64,000 bases of DNA from Xenorhabdus indica (lineage in GTDB: Bacteria > Pseudomonadota > Gammaproteobacteria > Enterobacterales > Enterobacteriaceae). Shown here in pieces: positions 1 to 10,106 of the stretch (its first letter is position 1; every line of letters begins with the position of its first letter). The notes beneath the pieces were generated by a model. The model saw only the letters and a list, made by a program, of their open reading frames with translations, ran no database searches and was not told the origin of the DNA. A program made the translations under genes and the position numbers. Where the stretch lies: contig NZ_NKHP01000009.1 in NCBI RefSeq assembly GCF_014467235.1, positions 62,001 to 126,000 on the forward strand. Direction: 5' to 3'.

Positions 1-167
1 CCTTCGATACAGATAAAAAGGCTGAGATTGTAGTGGGAAGCATCGGGGTGAATGGCCTGATCAAACCAGACGGCTTGCTGAGGAGAACTAAGTGGGTATG
101 TATGCGGGGGGAGGGAATTATTATTACGAACTGCTGAGGAAGTATGTGAAGAGTTATTATGTAACAT
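1..167 (-). CDS. Nonribosomal peptide synthetase, N-terminal start (partial)
   Basis: The reverse strand opens with a reading frame that runs off the left edge. Its first about 55 residues contain SSPQQAVWFDQ followed by HPDASHYNLS, which matches the usual start of an NRPS condensation or starter domain (family pattern: P-hydrophobic-T/S-x-A/P-Q-Q-x-hydrophobic-WF). I chose the ATG at 167 because AAGGAG lies 8 nt upstream; the ATG at 173 is only 2 nt from it. Such enzymes assemble peptides on carrier-protein domains in the cytoplasm. Only the entry domain is visible, so product and length are unknown. The gene runs in the same direction as the flagellar operon but starts about 380 nt beyond fliR and probably has its own promoter. 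Confidence 0.72.
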   Translation of the reverse strand, partial: MLHNNSSHTSSAVRNNNSLPPHTYPLSSPQQAVWFDQAIHPDASHYNLSLFICIE

Positions 168-549
168 TTTCATTTCTCCTTGATAATAGTTCGGTTTTGG
201 TTTGTTTCATCCACTTGAAAATAAATAAAATATTTCTTTTAATTGCCCTTCGATAAGAATGAACTGGGTATGGTTGGTGGGGGAATTCCCACATTAAATA
301 CACACATTATTATAACTTTCAGTAACTAAATTAACTGAAATAAATACCCTATGTCGATAGTTTTATAATGGTAATATTAATCGTGAATGCGGATACGACG
401 ATGTCTGGATGGTGTTTGCTCTGAATGGTGTTTGGATGAAAAAATACAGGGCAAAGTGGGTGACTGTGATATTTATTGGGACAGTAGCAGGAATGGAAAA
501 TACGAGAAAATTATCCCGCCAAATGACGGGCTTATCAGACAAATAATAT
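168..549. other. Intergenic region between fliR and the NRPS
   Basis: About 380 bases, rather AT-rich. It must hold the NRPS promoter on the minus strand and the end of the flagellar transcript. A plus-strand frame of 60 codons (387-569) overlaps the 3' end of fliR, has no convincing ribosome site and resembles nothing I know, so I do not call it a gene. Confidence 0.5.
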
Positions 550-1332
550 CTACAGCACCATATTATTAATGATTAATGCCAGACGATCGAACATCTCACC
601 AAATAACCGCTCAGTAAACGGCACCAGCATCGGGAACAACAGGGAAAGTGTGAAAATACCAACTGTCAGAGTCAGGGGAAAACCGACCACAAACACAGAA
701 AGTTGAGGTGTCATGCGGTTCAACATGCCTAAAGAAAAGTTCAATACCAGAAGCAGAGTAATCATTGGCATTGCCAGCATCATGCCATTGATAAATATCA
801 GACTGGCACTTTGTGCTAGCAATAGAAAACCTCTGGGGTTCAATGGGGTAGATTGAATCGGGATGGAATAAAAGGTATCTGCCAGAATAGACAATATCCA
901 TAAATGACCATCAAAAGCCAGAAACAGCATCATCATCAGCATATTCAGAATACGTGCCAGGATTGGCATATTCGGGCCACCGGTAGGGTCAAAAAATATG
1001 GCGAAAGAGAGTCCCATTTGTAAACCAAGTATTTCACCGGTATGACGCACCACCGCAAACGCAATCTGTATGGTTAATCCCAAAGCTATGCCAATTAGCA
1101 TCTGCTGTACCAAAACCCAAATCCCGGCAACGGAAAAAATCGGGATTTGGGGAGAAGGAATATTTGGAACCAATAAAGCCGTGATCACTAATGCCAGGCC
1201 AATTCTGACTTTTATCGGCATCTGTTTTTCACTGAAAATCGGGGCAATACTGAACAATGCCAAAAGACGCACCATTGGCCAGAAAAAATCACTGACGAGG
1301 CGGGAAAGTGTTTCACTATCAAACGGGATCAT
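550..1332 (-). CDS. fliR: Flagellar export apparatus protein FliR
   Basis: FliR is a polytopic inner-membrane subunit of the flagellar type III export gate, which it forms with FliP and FliQ. The 260-residue product has the family length and a series of hydrophobic segments, with GLQMGLSFAIFFDP in the middle and LLFPMLVPFTERLF near the end, both typical of FliR. It is the last gene of the minus-strand operon; its start lies 2 nt after the fliQ stop, so the two are almost certainly co-translated. No disruption is visible. Confidence 0.96.
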   Translation of the reverse strand: MIPFDSETLSRLVSDFFWPMVRLLALFSIAPIFSEKQMPIKVRIGLALVITALLVPNIPSPQIPIFSVAGIWVLVQQMLIGIALGLTIQIAFAVVRHTGEILGLQMGLSFAIFFDPTGGPNMPILARILNMLMMMLFLAFDGHLWILSILADTFYSIPIQSTPLNPRGFLLLAQSASLIFINGMMLAMPMITLLLVLNFSLGMLNRMTPQLSVFVVGFPLTLTVGIFTLSLLFPMLVPFTERLFGEMFDRLALIINNMVL

Positions 1333-1334
1333 GA

Positions 1335-1604
1335 TTAACCAATAATGGCTGGAATACTGCTAAAAAGTGTACGCATGTAATCCAATAGCAGATTCAGCAT
1401 CCACGGCCCGGCAATAATAATAGTGACAACAACGGCCAGAATTTTGGGGATAAACGATAAGGTCATTTCGTTTACCTGTGTTGCCGCCTGTAACAAGCTG
1501 ATCACTAAACCACATATCAGCGCTGATAAAAGCAGCGGAGCAGCCAGCGCTAATGCGACTTTCATTGCTTCAACACCGAGAGCCATTACCGATTCAGGAG
1601 TCAT
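1335..1604 (-). CDS. fliQ: Flagellar export apparatus protein FliQ
   Basis: FliQ is a small inner-membrane protein with two transmembrane helices that joins FliP and FliR in the export gate. The 89-residue product begins MTPESVMALGVEAMKVAL and contains the conserved stretch LLQAATQVNEMTLSFIPK between the helices. Length and order match the enterobacterial gene. It sits between fliP and fliR in the operon. Confidence 0.96.
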   Translation of the reverse strand: MTPESVMALGVEAMKVALALAAPLLLSALICGLVISLLQAATQVNEMTLSFIPKILAVVVTIIIAGPWMLNLLLDYMRTLFSSIPAIIG

Positions 1605-1695
1605 AATTTTTCAAACCGTCTTGAGCTTTTTCAATAATATTTAACGCCAAATATTTTTGTCTGACACGTTCATCAAACTCAGATAGAGAAACGAA

Positions 1696-2505
1696 TCAGA
1701 CATAAAAACTTTGAGCTAATGAGCCAAGCAATAATTGCCAGCCATCTACCAGAACAAATAACATCAGTTTGAATGGTAGTGATATCGTGGCAGGTGGAAC
1801 CATCATCATACCCAAAGCCATCAGGACGCTGGCTACAACCAAGTCGATGATCAGGAAAGGGATAAAAAGCGTAAAACCAATCTGGAACGCAGTTTTCAAT
1901 TCGCTGGTCATGAAGGCCGGCACCAGAACACGCATCGGGACAGAATCTGCCGTTTCAAATGCCTGTTGATCGGCAAGGCGGGCAAACAGTGCCAAATCAT
2001 TTTCCCGTGTCTGACGCAGCATAAATTGGCGTACAGGTTGAGAGCCTTTATCCAGTGCAGCTTCCAACGAGATTTTATCTTCGCTAAAAGGCAGATAAGC
2101 ATCCTGATAAACTTTGTCAAATACCGGAGCCATGATGAAAAAGGTCATAAACAGTGCTAATCCCAACATGACCTGATTCGGTGGAGCAGAAGGTGTTCCC
2201 AGTGCGTTACGCAGCAAACCTAACACAATAATGATGCGGGTAAAGCTGGTCATCATCAGTAAGGCCGCGGGAATAAACCCCAGTGCGGTGATGAAAATCA
2301 GGGTCTGAACCGGCAGTGACCAACTTTGTCCACCATTGACCAGTGGCTGGCTAATGATACCGGGTAGTTCCGCGGCAGCATTCATGGAAAACAATGGTAG
2401 CAAAAATGCCATAAATACCGTTGCCAGATGCATCAGATGAATGCGCGAGACAAATTTTCGGCCTGTTTTTTGATTGCCTGTCATAAAAAAAACTCTAGTT
2501 TTCAT
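1696..2505 (-). CDS. fliP: Flagellar export apparatus protein FliP
   Basis: FliP is the core pentameric subunit of the flagellar export gate and is made with a cleavable signal sequence. The product carries the family signatures [17 protein letters not shown] and [20 protein letters not shown]. The N-terminus is longer than in E. coli (a basic stretch before the hydrophobic signal segment). ATG 2505 is 6 nt after an AAGG; ATG 2511 and ATG 2484 are alternatives. The start overlaps the end of fliO by about 10 nt. A gap of about 90 nt separates it from fliQ. Confidence 0.95.
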   Translation of the reverse strand: MKTRVFFMTGNQKTGRKFVSRIHLMHLATVFMAFLLPLFSMNAAAELPGIISQPLVNGGQSWSLPVQTLIFITALGFIPAALLMMTSFTRIIIVLGLLRNALGTPSAPPNQVMLGLALFMTFFIMAPVFDKVYQDAYLPFSEDKISLEAALDKGSQPVRQFMLRQTRENDLALFARLADQQAFETADSVPMRVLVPAFMTSELKTAFQIGFTLFIPFLIIDLVVASVLMALGMMMVPPATISLPFKLMLFVLVDGWQLLLGSLAQSFYV

Positions 2506-2941
2506 CGCCATCCTTGTCGTGTTTACTTTTTCGCTGGAGCGTATTTTTTAATAACTGACCGAAAGGAAGTGTTTTAAGTCCGGTTTCCTTTTCCTTGTTA
2601 TCGGGTGATACAGGGAGTTGATGTAATACATTAATTTGTTGGGATGTTACCCCCAAAACCAGCCAACTATCTTCGATTTCAACCACCACAACCCGTTCTT
2701 TTGGCCCAAGTGAGCAGCTTGCTTTGACATTAAGCAATCGGTGATTTTTGTTCTTAGCAGGCGAAAGCCCCAGACGACGGATCAACCATGTCATGAAAAA
2801 AATCAACAATAAGATCCCACCCAATGCACTGCTGATCTGCATAAATGTCTGACCAGCTGAAAGGGAAGGGGCATTTGTTGCTGTGCCTGCTATTGATGTA
2901 TTGGTTATCGACGTATTGGCTGTTGTTGTACTGGTCATCAT
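2495..2941 (-). CDS. fliO: Flagellar assembly protein FliO
   Basis: FliO is a bitopic membrane protein that helps FliP oligomerise. This 148-residue frame has a Thr/Asn/Ser-rich N-terminus, one membrane segment (about residues 36-54) and the conserved cytoplasmic motif [21 protein letters not shown]. The N-terminus reads as low-complexity repeats (TNTS-like). Unusually, about 130 nt separate it from fliN, whereas these genes usually touch; the gap contains a 13-bp tandem repeat and a short open frame that starts just after the fliN stop. The true start is therefore less certain than the rest. Confidence 0.88.
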   Translation of the reverse strand: MMTSTTTANTSITNTSIAGTATNAPSLSAGQTFMQISSALGGILLLIFFMTWLIRRLGLSPAKNKNHRLLNVKASCSLGPKERVVVVEIEDSWLVLGVTSQQINVLHQLPVSPDNKEKETGLKTLPFGQLLKNTLQRKSKHDKDGDEN

Positions 2942-2961
2942 AGCGTCGGCATCTTTGCATT

Positions 2962-3000
2962 AGTCATTGAAATAATTCATTGAAATAAGTCATTGGAATA
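2962..3000. repeat. 13-bp tandem repeat, three copies, upstream of fliO
   Basis: Three consecutive 13-base units (2962-2974, 2975-2987, 2988-3000) differ by one or two bases and share the core TCATTG(A/G)AATA. They lie in the fliN-fliO gap. The unit is not a multiple of three, so copy-number change would alter frames in the leader, but a TAA in the fliO frame downstream of the repeat prevents any fusion with fliO. Confidence 0.8.
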
Positions 3001-3070
3001 GTCGGTGCGACATCTGATGCCGCACCATTTTGAAAAGAAGCATGAAAGGCAGGTTGATTCGCCATCATGG

Positions 3071-3478
3071 TTAACGACTCAAGCGACGCATACGTTCAGA
3101 AGGCGTGATGATATCTGTAATACGGATACCGTATTTGTCAGATACGACGACCACTTCTCCTTGTGCAATTAAATAGCCGTTGATCAGGATATCCAGCGGT
3201 TCACCGGCAAGGCCATCAAGTGACACCACTGAACCCTGAGACAGTTTCAGCAATTGTTTGATGGTCATTTTAGTGCGTCCTAGCTCAACGGAGAGCTTAA
3301 CGGGAATATCCATAATCAGGTCAATATCGGAGAGCTGAGAGAGCGCATCCTGCGGCTCAAGGTTCTCAAAGACTGACGCGCCGCTGTCAGAGGTCTGCTG
3401 TGCGGCCTGTTGTTCCAGCGCTTCTGCCCACAAGTCTTCAGTTGATCTGGTATCTGCGGGTTGTTTAGCATCACTCAT
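3071..3478 (-). CDS. fliN: Flagellar motor switch protein FliN
   Basis: FliN forms the C-ring with FliM and FliG and takes part in rotor switching and export. The 135-residue product starts MSDAKQPADT, contains DIDLIMDIPVKLSVELGRTK and ends in ITPSERMRRLSR, all hallmarks of the enterobacterial protein. I placed the start at 3478 by homology to known FliN; a longer frame to 3502 only reads back through fliM. It overlaps the fliM stop by 8 nt. Confidence 0.96.
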   Translation of the reverse strand: MSDAKQPADTRSTEDLWAEALEQQAAQQTSDSGASVFENLEPQDALSQLSDIDLIMDIPVKLSVELGRTKMTIKQLLKLSQGSVVSLDGLAGEPLDILINGYLIAQGEVVVVSDKYGIRITDIITPSERMRRLSR

Positions 3479-4481
3479 TGGGCTTTTCCTCATCCAGAGC
3501 ATTTAAAACAGGGTTAATCAGGTGTTCAACACGCAGGGCATACTGCCCGTTAAGTGTTCCATATTGGCTGGTGAGCACTGGCACACCATCAACGTGAACG
3601 ATAAGACGTTCAGGTTTTTCAATCGGTAAAACATCGCCACTTTTCAGTTGGAGAATTTTTGACAGCCGCAAGGGGATATCAACAAAATTCGCCACCAGTT
3701 CCAGCTCTGAGTTCTGAACTTGTTTCACCAGACTTTCACGCCACTGCCCATCTTCCTGACGCACATTTTCCACCGGAGGATTGGTCAGGAGTTCACGCAG
3801 AGGTTCGATCATGGCGAATGGAATACAGATGTTGAATTCCCCGCACAGGTCGCCAATCTCCACCTGGAACGGGGTGGTTACCACGATATCGTTGGGTGAA
3901 GTTGTGATATTGGTGAATTTCACCTGCATCTCGGAACGCACGTATTCCACTTCAAGTTTAAAGATAGAATCCCATGCGTCGCGATAGGCATCCAACGCCA
4001 GTTTCAGCATTCGGTTGATAATACGCTGCTCGGTATAGGTGAATTCACGGCCTTCCACTTTAGTCGGGAAACGGCCATCACCACCAAACAGATTATCAAC
4101 AGCGATATAAACCAGATTAGGTTCAAAAGCGAACAGTGCAGTTCCTCTCAATGGTTTCAGGTGAACCAGATTAAGGTTAGTCGGCACGGCCAAATTGCGG
4201 GCGAACTCAAGATAAGGCTGGATCTTAATGGCACCGACAGTAATATCCGGGCTGCGGCGCAGCATATTAAACAACCCCATCCTGAATTGGCGGGCAAAGC
4301 GTGCATTGATGATTTCCAGTGACTGCAAACGCTCACGTACAACACGGCGTTGTGTATTGGGATCGTAAGGACGAACCTCACTCTCCACTGTTGACGCGAT
4401 TTGTTCTACGTCATCCGCAGCAGCACTGTCACCATTGAGCAGAGCATCGATCTCTGCCTGTGAAAGAATATTGTCACTCAT
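3471..4481 (-). CDS. fliM: Flagellar motor switch protein FliM
   Basis: FliM is the C-ring protein that binds phosphorylated CheY and reverses the motor. The 336-residue product begins MSDNILSQAEIDALLNG, the conserved CheY-binding N-terminal peptide, followed by the CheC-like middle domain (VYIAVDNLFGGDG) and a C-terminal SpoA domain. It overlaps fliN and starts 5 nt after the fliL stop. Confidence 0.97.
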   Translation of the reverse strand: MSDNILSQAEIDALLNGDSAAADDVEQIASTVESEVRPYDPNTQRRVVRERLQSLEIINARFARQFRMGLFNMLRRSPDITVGAIKIQPYLEFARNLAVPTNLNLVHLKPLRGTALFAFEPNLVYIAVDNLFGGDGRFPTKVEGREFTYTEQRIINRMLKLALDAYRDAWDSIFKLEVEYVRSEMQVKFTNITTSPNDIVVTTPFQVEIGDLCGEFNICIPFAMIEPLRELLTNPPVENVRQEDGQWRESLVKQVQNSELELVANFVDIPLRLSKILQLKSGDVLPIEKPERLIVHVDGVPVLTSQYGTLNGQYALRVEHLINPVLNALDEEKPNE

Positions 4482-4486
4482 CGTGA

Positions 4487-4963
4487 TTATCGCAGAATAA
4501 ACGTAGTAAACAATACATCGGTGATCACCTGATCAGGTTCACCGGGTATCAGTGTCGGGCTCAGTGTCTGTTTAATGTCTTCCACTAAACGTACTTTGCC
4601 GTCATCTTTCGCCAGAACAGTCGATTTCTGGCGGGATAGTAACAGCAGCATACGGCTACGAACTTCTGGCAGATAATCATGGAAGCGCTGACGAGTTGTT
4701 CCATCGGGCAGACGTAATGTCACCCCGACATACAAAACACGATCAAAATGATCTTCGTTGTCGATCAGATTGACGGTGAAAGGCTCCAATGCCATGAATA
4801 CCGGAGTATGAATGACTTTGGCTTTTTCTGAACTGTTATTGCTGGATTGTGTCATTGTCCACCAGCTATATCCCCCGATGGTGGTACTAAGAACAGCAAT
4901 CAGTATTAACAGTATCATCCAAATTGGATTTGTGCGTTTACGTTCGTAGCTATAATCAGACAT
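4487..4963 (-). CDS. fliL: Flagellar basal body-associated protein FliL
   Basis: FliL is a single-pass inner-membrane protein associated with the basal body and stator units. The 158-residue product has a short cytoplasmic N-terminus, a membrane helix at about residues 15-35 and a periplasmic domain with MALEPFTVNLI, typical of the family. A 214-nt gap separates it from fliK upstream; that gap contains an 8-bp inverted repeat (5061-5068 with 5079-5086) and could hold an internal promoter or a partial terminator. Confidence 0.95.
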   Translation of the reverse strand: MSDYSYERKRTNPIWMILLILIAVLSTTIGGYSWWTMTQSSNNSSEKAKVIHTPVFMALEPFTVNLIDNEDHFDRVLYVGVTLRLPDGTTRQRFHDYLPEVRSRMLLLLSRQKSTVLAKDDGKVRLVEDIKQTLSPTLIPGEPDQVITDVLFTTFILR

Positions 4964-5177
4964 GGACAGACGAATTCCTGTTTTCTGTAACGAATAAGAT
5001 ACCGCGCATTCCGTGGCGGAGCTCCTTATTCATCAAATTCAATATCAATTATCCCGCGTCTTTGTTCCGGCAATAGCAGGAACAAACGTGGAAAAAACCA
5101 TTAACTCACGCGTTTGTTATCGGCCTTGTTTCGTTTTTTTACAGTTATTGCTGTAAATGATGAAATCAGGCAGATAA

Positions 5178-6593
5178 TCAGGCGAAAATATCAACGCCCC
5201 CCCGACTTGAAGCGAGTTGTTGAGGAGTCATTCGGATCGTTGATTCATGAGTTGTTGGCACTGATGTTGCTGCTAGTGTTCCATTACTTGCAGCATGGGT
5301 TCGGGTATTGGCCTGTTGCTGTGGATTTTCTGATTGTTCCTGTTGCCAATTCCCCGATGTCTCACTCCCTACACTGCTTTGAGCCAGTTGGATGCCATTT
5401 TCTGCCAGCGCATCGCGAAGATTAGGCAGAGCTGCTTCCAAAGTGGCACGGACATGGTGATGGGCAGAGACAAAATGTAATTGAGCCTGATTATCTTCAA
5501 CATTCATGCGGACATGCAGTGCCCCCAGTTCTTGCGGGTGTAAGCGCAATTCAGCTTGTTGTAATCCATTACGGTTAAAAAACAACACGTGTTGGTTTAG
5601 TTGCTGCTGCCATTCTTCGCTGCCAAGATGGGCGCTTAGTAAAGGTGCAGGTGTACCATTTAACTGAAATTGTCCGTTTGTTTGATGGCTCGCAGAAATT
5701 TGGGGAGAAGTAAACAGGGCGTGTAGTGCTCCAGAAGGGAAAGTCTCCGTAGAAGCCGTTGCTAATGTTGATGCCCCTTGCATGAGCGCGAACTCTTTCC
5801 CGTTATTCTCTTTTCCATTCGTTAATGGAATCGAATTTTGGTCAGAATTGTTAGCAGTTGATTTCACTTTTCCGCTCGTTGATACCCATACGGATCGGTT
5901 TTTAACAGAAGTTTGTCCATTGCTGATCGGGGTAGTATCTTGCCTGATAAAAGAGCGGATTTCGTCATCTAAACCCTTATCTTCGGTATGCTCTGCCAGA
6001 CCTGTTGTCACCAGCACTATATCTCCATCTCCTTTGGCTTTTTTGCCAAGTTTGTCAGTTAACGTGCCATCAATGCTGTTGTCAATGTCTGACAAGTCAT
6101 CTGGATTTTCTGAACTGCCCCCGGTTGACTGGCGACTGATTAATCCGGCTAGCTGAATAGGCATAGCGTTGATCAACGTTTCAGCAGACAAAGGGTCTTC
6201 ATCGTCCAGCAAGGTAAGTTCTGCATCACTGTCTGGTATTGAAGCTGATGTTGAAGGTAATGCCGAAAATTTATCCTGTATGGTTGTTTGACCAGTTACA
6301 ACTAATGAGGGGATTAATTCACCTTCTATTTTGTTATCAGTGGAACGTTTCTCACCATTCTCACTATTTCTGTGGACTTTATTGCTTTGATCTGAATTGG
6401 TTTTAGCAGAATTGCGTTGAGCAGAACGGGTCTGAACAGAGGCTTTCTGTAAAGTGTCCGTCTCTTTATTGAGAAACTGCCCAAATTCCGGTGCCTTGTC
6501 TTTAGACACGTTACCGTCCAACAGGGGCTGTTGATTTTTTCCTGCCGCTTTTTCCGTCGATGTTAAATCAGTAGGCGAAAGAGTGAGATTCAT
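5178..6593 (-). CDS. fliK: Flagellar hook-length control protein FliK
   Basis: FliK is the secreted ruler that sets hook length and switches export specificity. The 471-residue product has a long Ser/Thr/Asn/Asp-rich low-complexity N-terminal two-thirds and the conserved C-terminal FliK domain, with [20 protein letters not shown] near residue 350. The N-terminal part diverges strongly, as is normal for this family. The start overlaps the last codons of fliJ by 4 nt. Confidence 0.94.
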   Translation of the reverse strand: MNLTLSPTDLTSTEKAAGKNQQPLLDGNVSKDKAPEFGQFLNKETDTLQKASVQTRSAQRNSAKTNSDQSNKVHRNSENGEKRSTDNKIEGELIPSLVVTGQTTIQDKFSALPSTSASIPDSDAELTLLDDEDPLSAETLINAMPIQLAGLISRQSTGGSSENPDDLSDIDNSIDGTLTDKLGKKAKGDGDIVLVTTGLAEHTEDKGLDDEIRSFIRQDTTPISNGQTSVKNRSVWVSTSGKVKSTANNSDQNSIPLTNGKENNGKEFALMQGASTLATASTETFPSGALHALFTSPQISASHQTNGQFQLNGTPAPLLSAHLGSEEWQQQLNQHVLFFNRNGLQQAELRLHPQELGALHVRMNVEDNQAQLHFVSAHHHVRATLEAALPNLRDALAENGIQLAQSSVGSETSGNWQQEQSENPQQQANTRTHAASNGTLAATSVPTTHESTIRMTPQQLASSRGGVDIFA

Positions 6594-7036
6594 TGTTTCA
6601 TTCTCCGTTGTGCACCACGTTGTGCGTACTCGTCCATTTGTTTTTGCTCCATGCGATTTTGGTGTAACTTCAAATTATGTTCTGCCCGCTGTTGCAGAGT
6701 GTCGAAGGCATTCAGACGCTGCTGTTTTTCCTGCCACTGTGACATGGCTTGCTCAAGCCGTTTTTTCCATTGATTGAGCTGTAATTTGTGTTGTTCAATT
6801 GCCATTTCCAGCGTTTTCATGAACTGCTGATAATTTTGCCACGTTGAGCTGGACATGCCGGCGGTGAGTGTGGTGTTTAAACGTGTACGGTATTCATCCT
6901 GATAATCCATTAACGCTGCGAGTTGCTGCTCCATTTGCTGATGACTCTGCCGCACCTGTGCAAGCTGTACTGCGGCTTTTTTTGCTGCGTCCTGAGCAAG
7001 GTCACGCAAAGTCATAAGAGGGGAGTGTTGTTGCAT
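6590..7036 (-). CDS. fliJ: Flagellar export chaperone FliJ
   Basis: FliJ is a small coiled-coil protein that acts as the stalk of the FliI ATPase ring and as a general export chaperone. The 148-residue product is almost wholly helical and Gln-rich ([18 protein letters not shown]), as expected. It lies 16 nt after fliI and overlaps fliK. Confidence 0.93.
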   Translation of the reverse strand: MQQHSPLMTLRDLAQDAAKKAAVQLAQVRQSHQQMEQQLAALMDYQDEYRTRLNTTLTAGMSSSTWQNYQQFMKTLEMAIEQHKLQLNQWKKRLEQAMSQWQEKQQRLNAFDTLQQRAEHNLKLHQNRMEQKQMDEYAQRGAQRRMKQ

Positions 7037-7052
7037 TTATTTCCTCAGCATC

Positions 7053-8417
7053 TTAGATCGGTAATAACTGTTGCAGTTGGATACATGCTGCATCGTATTC
7101 ACTACGTTCCTCAATGTCTTGACGCAGGAATTGGGCCATATGCGGATACAGTTCAATCGCCCTGTCCAACAAAGGATCACTACCGGCAGCGTAAGCACCG
7201 ACATTAATAAGATCCCGGTTACGCTGGTAGCTGGAAAGTAGCTGTTTGAACTGCTGTACCCGCCGATAATGGGTATTATCAATCAGTGCAGTCATGGCAC
7301 GGCTGATTGATGCTTCAATATCAATGGCAGGGTAATGCCCGGATTCTGCCAATGTTCGCGACAGCACGATATGGCCGTCCAGAATGGCACGAGCAGAATC
7401 GGCAATCGGATCTTGTTGGTCATCACCCTCTGTCAGCACGGTATAAAAGGCCGTAATTGAGCCACCATCACTGACACCATTACCCGCTCGCTCTACCAGT
7501 GCCGGTAATTTAGCAAACACAGAAGGGGGGTAACCTTTGGTTGCAGGAGGCTCACCGATAGCCAGTGCAATTTCACGTTGCGCCATGCTGTAACGGGTAA
7601 GGGAATCCATAATCAATAAAACGTGCTTGCCGCGATCGCGAAAATCTTCAGCAATGCGAGTAGCATAGGAAGCCCCCTGCATGCGCAGTAACGGAGAGAT
7701 ATCAGCAGGTGCCGCGACAACAACTGAACGGGATAAGCCTTCTTCACCTAAAATATTTTCGATGAAATCTTTAACTTCCCGGCCACGTTCACCAATCAGG
7801 CCAACAACGATAACGTCAGCTTGGGTGTAACGAGCCATCATGCCAAGGAGCACACTTTTACCGACGCCTGAACCCGCAAACAATCCCATGCGCTGTCCAC
7901 GACCAACGGTTAGTAAGGCGTTGATAGCACGAACACCAACATCCAGTACGTCACTGATAGGAGTGCGTTGCAGAGGATTGAGTGGTGGTGTCGTCAAAGG
8001 AGCACGGTAATTTGTATCAGGGACAGGTAGTCCATCAAGGGGACGGCCTGCGCCATCCAACACTCTGCCAAGTAACTCTGGCCCTAATGGCAAACGGCGT
8101 CCACTACTAGCATCTGTTCCGTAAGAACGGGCATAAACACGGGCGCCGGGGACAATACCTTCTAACTCTTCTAAAGGCATCAATAACAATTTTTCGCCAT
8201 TAAAGCCGACGACCTCACTTTCAACTTCTTCGATGGCATTGCCATTTTGCCGTTCGATAAGACAGGTTGCCCCCAGAGGCAGATGTAAACCTGTTGCTTC
8301 GAGTACCAAACCTGTGGCGCGGGTCAAACGCCCATAACGACGTACTTTTGGTGTCTTATCCAGACGTTTTTCCATTGCATCTAATGTGGCCAGCCAGCGC
8401 CCAAGTCTTGCCGTCAT
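7053..8417 (-). CDS. fliI: Flagellum-specific export ATPase FliI
   Basis: FliI is the hexameric ATPase that powers or assists unfolding and entry of export substrates. The 454-residue product contains the Walker A motif [11 protein letters not shown], the GERGREV motif, the Walker B region [12 protein letters not shown] and [20 protein letters not shown], as in all F1-type export ATPases. I start it at MTARLGRW (8417) by homology; this ATG shares one base with the TGA of fliH. An extension of 10 codons to 8447 merely reads through fliH. Confidence 0.97.
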   Translation of the reverse strand: MTARLGRWLATLDAMEKRLDKTPKVRRYGRLTRATGLVLEATGLHLPLGATCLIERQNGNAIEEVESEVVGFNGEKLLLMPLEELEGIVPGARVYARSYGTDASSGRRLPLGPELLGRVLDGAGRPLDGLPVPDTNYRAPLTTPPLNPLQRTPISDVLDVGVRAINALLTVGRGQRMGLFAGSGVGKSVLLGMMARYTQADVIVVGLIGERGREVKDFIENILGEEGLSRSVVVAAPADISPLLRMQGASYATRIAEDFRDRGKHVLLIMDSLTRYSMAQREIALAIGEPPATKGYPPSVFAKLPALVERAGNGVSDGGSITAFYTVLTEGDDQQDPIADSARAILDGHIVLSRTLAESGHYPAIDIEASISRAMTALIDNTHYRRVQQFKQLLSSYQRNRDLINVGAYAAGSDPLLDRAIELYPHMAQFLRQDIEERSEYDAACIQLQQLLPI

Positions 8418-9121
8418 CACAATTCTCCTGATACTGCCAGACGGCACATTTCATGCCAGCGTGTCGCCAGACTGGCATCCAGATCGCCATCATCAGCGCT
8501 GACTTTACAGCCTCCCGGATGCAGTTGATTGTCAGCAATCAAACGCCAGCCATGCAGTTTCAGGATCTCACCCAACTGTTGTTCAACCAATGGGATATTT
8601 TGTGGATGAACACGCAATTGTGGCTTGCCACTGAGTAGTGGCTCCTGCTGGATAAATTCACGGATCTGATTCAGCAAGGCTGTACCATCACAAACTGCTG
8701 GTTGCCCAAGAATGTGCTGAGCAGCAGTCAGGGAAAGCTGCATCAGACGTGAAGCAATAACAGTATCTAATCCATCCAGCGAATGGTTAAAATCAATTAA
8801 CAGTACTTTCCACTGTCCGATAATCGCCTGTTGTTGCTCTCTGGCTTCCTGTAACCCCTGTTCAAACCCGGCTTGTCGTCCTTCCTCAATCCCTTGTTCG
8901 TATCCACGGGATTGCCCTTCAGTAAAACCTTGCTCATGGCCAGTCTGACGCGCTTGTTCCTTCAACTCATCCAGTATTCTGGCCTGTTCTTGCAGCCGCT
9001 CCTGTTCATCGTCCAGTGATTCCAGTTTAACCTGCTCCAGTTTTGCCTGTAATGTTTCCCACTGAGTCAATTCACCTGGCAGCCAGAGCTGCCAGTTTCC
9101 ATTATTCGAATTATCAGACAT
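8417..9121 (-). CDS. fliH: Flagellar assembly protein FliH
   Basis: FliH is the regulator that holds FliI in check and docks it on the C-ring. The 234-residue product has a Glu/Gln-rich coiled coil with glycine-spaced repeats ([20 protein letters not shown], the GxxxG pattern typical of FliH) and a C-terminal FliI-binding domain. The start at MSDNSNN (9121) matches the usual MSD- start and overlaps the fliG stop by 8 nt. Confidence 0.95.
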   Translation of the reverse strand: MSDNSNNGNWQLWLPGELTQWETLQAKLEQVKLESLDDEQERLQEQARILDELKEQARQTGHEQGFTEGQSRGYEQGIEEGRQAGFEQGLQEAREQQQAIIGQWKVLLIDFNHSLDGLDTVIASRLMQLSLTAAQHILGQPAVCDGTALLNQIREFIQQEPLLSGKPQLRVHPQNIPLVEQQLGEILKLHGWRLIADNQLHPGGCKVSADDGDLDASLATRWHEMCRLAVSGEL

Positions 9122-10106
9122 AGGTATCGTCACCACCGTTCAGGATCATTTCCCCGCTTTCTGCCAGACGACGAACCACAAGCAGAATGGCTTTCTGTTC
9201 AGCTTCCACTTGAGACATGCGAACCGGACCACGGGTTGCCAAATCATCACGCATAATTTCAGCAGCACGCTGCGACATATTGTTGAGGAAGTGATCGCGT
9301 AGTGCTTGATCGCAGCCTTTCAAGGCAATCAACAGCGAATCAGTTGTAATTTCCTGCAATAGACGCTGGATGCTGCGATCGTCCACACCAATGAGGTTTT
9401 CGAACAGGAACATTTCATCAATGATTTTCTGCGCCAGTTCACCATCATAGGTACGAACAGCTTCGATAACACTTTCTTCCTGTTGACTCTTCATCAGGTT
9501 GATGATTTCAGCCGCAGTACGAATACCCCCCATTTTGCTGCGTTTCAGGTTCTGACCATCCAACAGATTATTCAGTACTTCGGTCAATTCAGCCAATGCG
9601 GCTGGCTGAACTCCACCAAAGGTAGCAATACGCAGCATGACATCATTACGCAGGCGATCATCAAACATGGCGAGAATATCTGCTGCCTGACCACGGTTCA
9701 GGTGAACCAGAATAGTAGCAATGATCTGCGGATGTTCATCACGGATCATATCGGCTGCTGTCTGAGGCTCCATAAAGTTGAGGGTTTCGATACCCGTTGT
9801 GGTATCGCGGGACTCAAGAATATCCTCAAGCAGGCTGGAAGCCCGCTCTTCACCCAACGCTTTCACCAATACGCTGCGCAGGTAATCGTTGGCATTGATA
9901 CTAAGAGCAGCAAACTGTCCGGCATCTTCCTCAAATTCCGCCAGTACTTCTGCCAGTTGTTGATTGGAGATTTGTCTCATCCCCGCCATCGCAATACTTA
10001 ATTGCTGAACTTCCCTGGAGTTCAGGTGCTTAAACACCTCGGCTGCTTGATCTTCTCCCAGGGTCATTAACATGATGGCGCTTTTTTCTGTTCCGGTCAG
10101 ACTCAT
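9114..10106 (-). CDS. fliG: Flagellar motor switch protein FliG
   Basis: FliG is the C-ring protein that meets the stator MotA and transmits torque. The 330-residue product begins [20 protein letters not shown] and shows the three armadillo-like segments of FliG, including the [13 protein letters not shown] motif and the C-terminal charged torque helix region ([20 protein letters not shown]). It overlaps fliF by 4 nt. Confidence 0.97.
   Translation of the reverse strand: MSLTGTEKSAIMLMTLGEDQAAEVFKHLNSREVQQLSIAMAGMRQISNQQLAEVLAEFEEDAGQFAALSINANDYLRSVLVKALGEERASSLLEDILESRDTTTGIETLNFMEPQTAADMIRDEHPQIIATILVHLNRGQAADILAMFDDRLRNDVMLRIATFGGVQPAALAELTEVLNNLLDGQNLKRSKMGGIRTAAEIINLMKSQQEESVIEAVRTYDGELAQKIIDEMFLFENLIGVDDRSIQRLLQEITTDSLLIALKGCDQALRDHFLNNMSQRAAEIMRDDLATRGPVRMSQVEAEQKAILLVVRRLAESGEMILNGGDDTYV

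Noticed and set aside
387..569. 60-codon frame between the NRPS and fliR
   Set aside because: It overlaps the 3' end of fliR, has no ribosome site and no recognisable content.
2942..3068. Phase-variable extension of fliO through the 13-bp repeat
   Set aside because: Removing one repeat brings the leader into the fliO frame, but a TAA lies in that frame just upstream of the fliO ATG, so no fusion can form.
5782..6156. Long open frames antisense to fliK and several other flagellar genes
   Set aside because: They are complements of low-complexity or strongly biased coding sequence; the flagellar genes on the other strand are certain.
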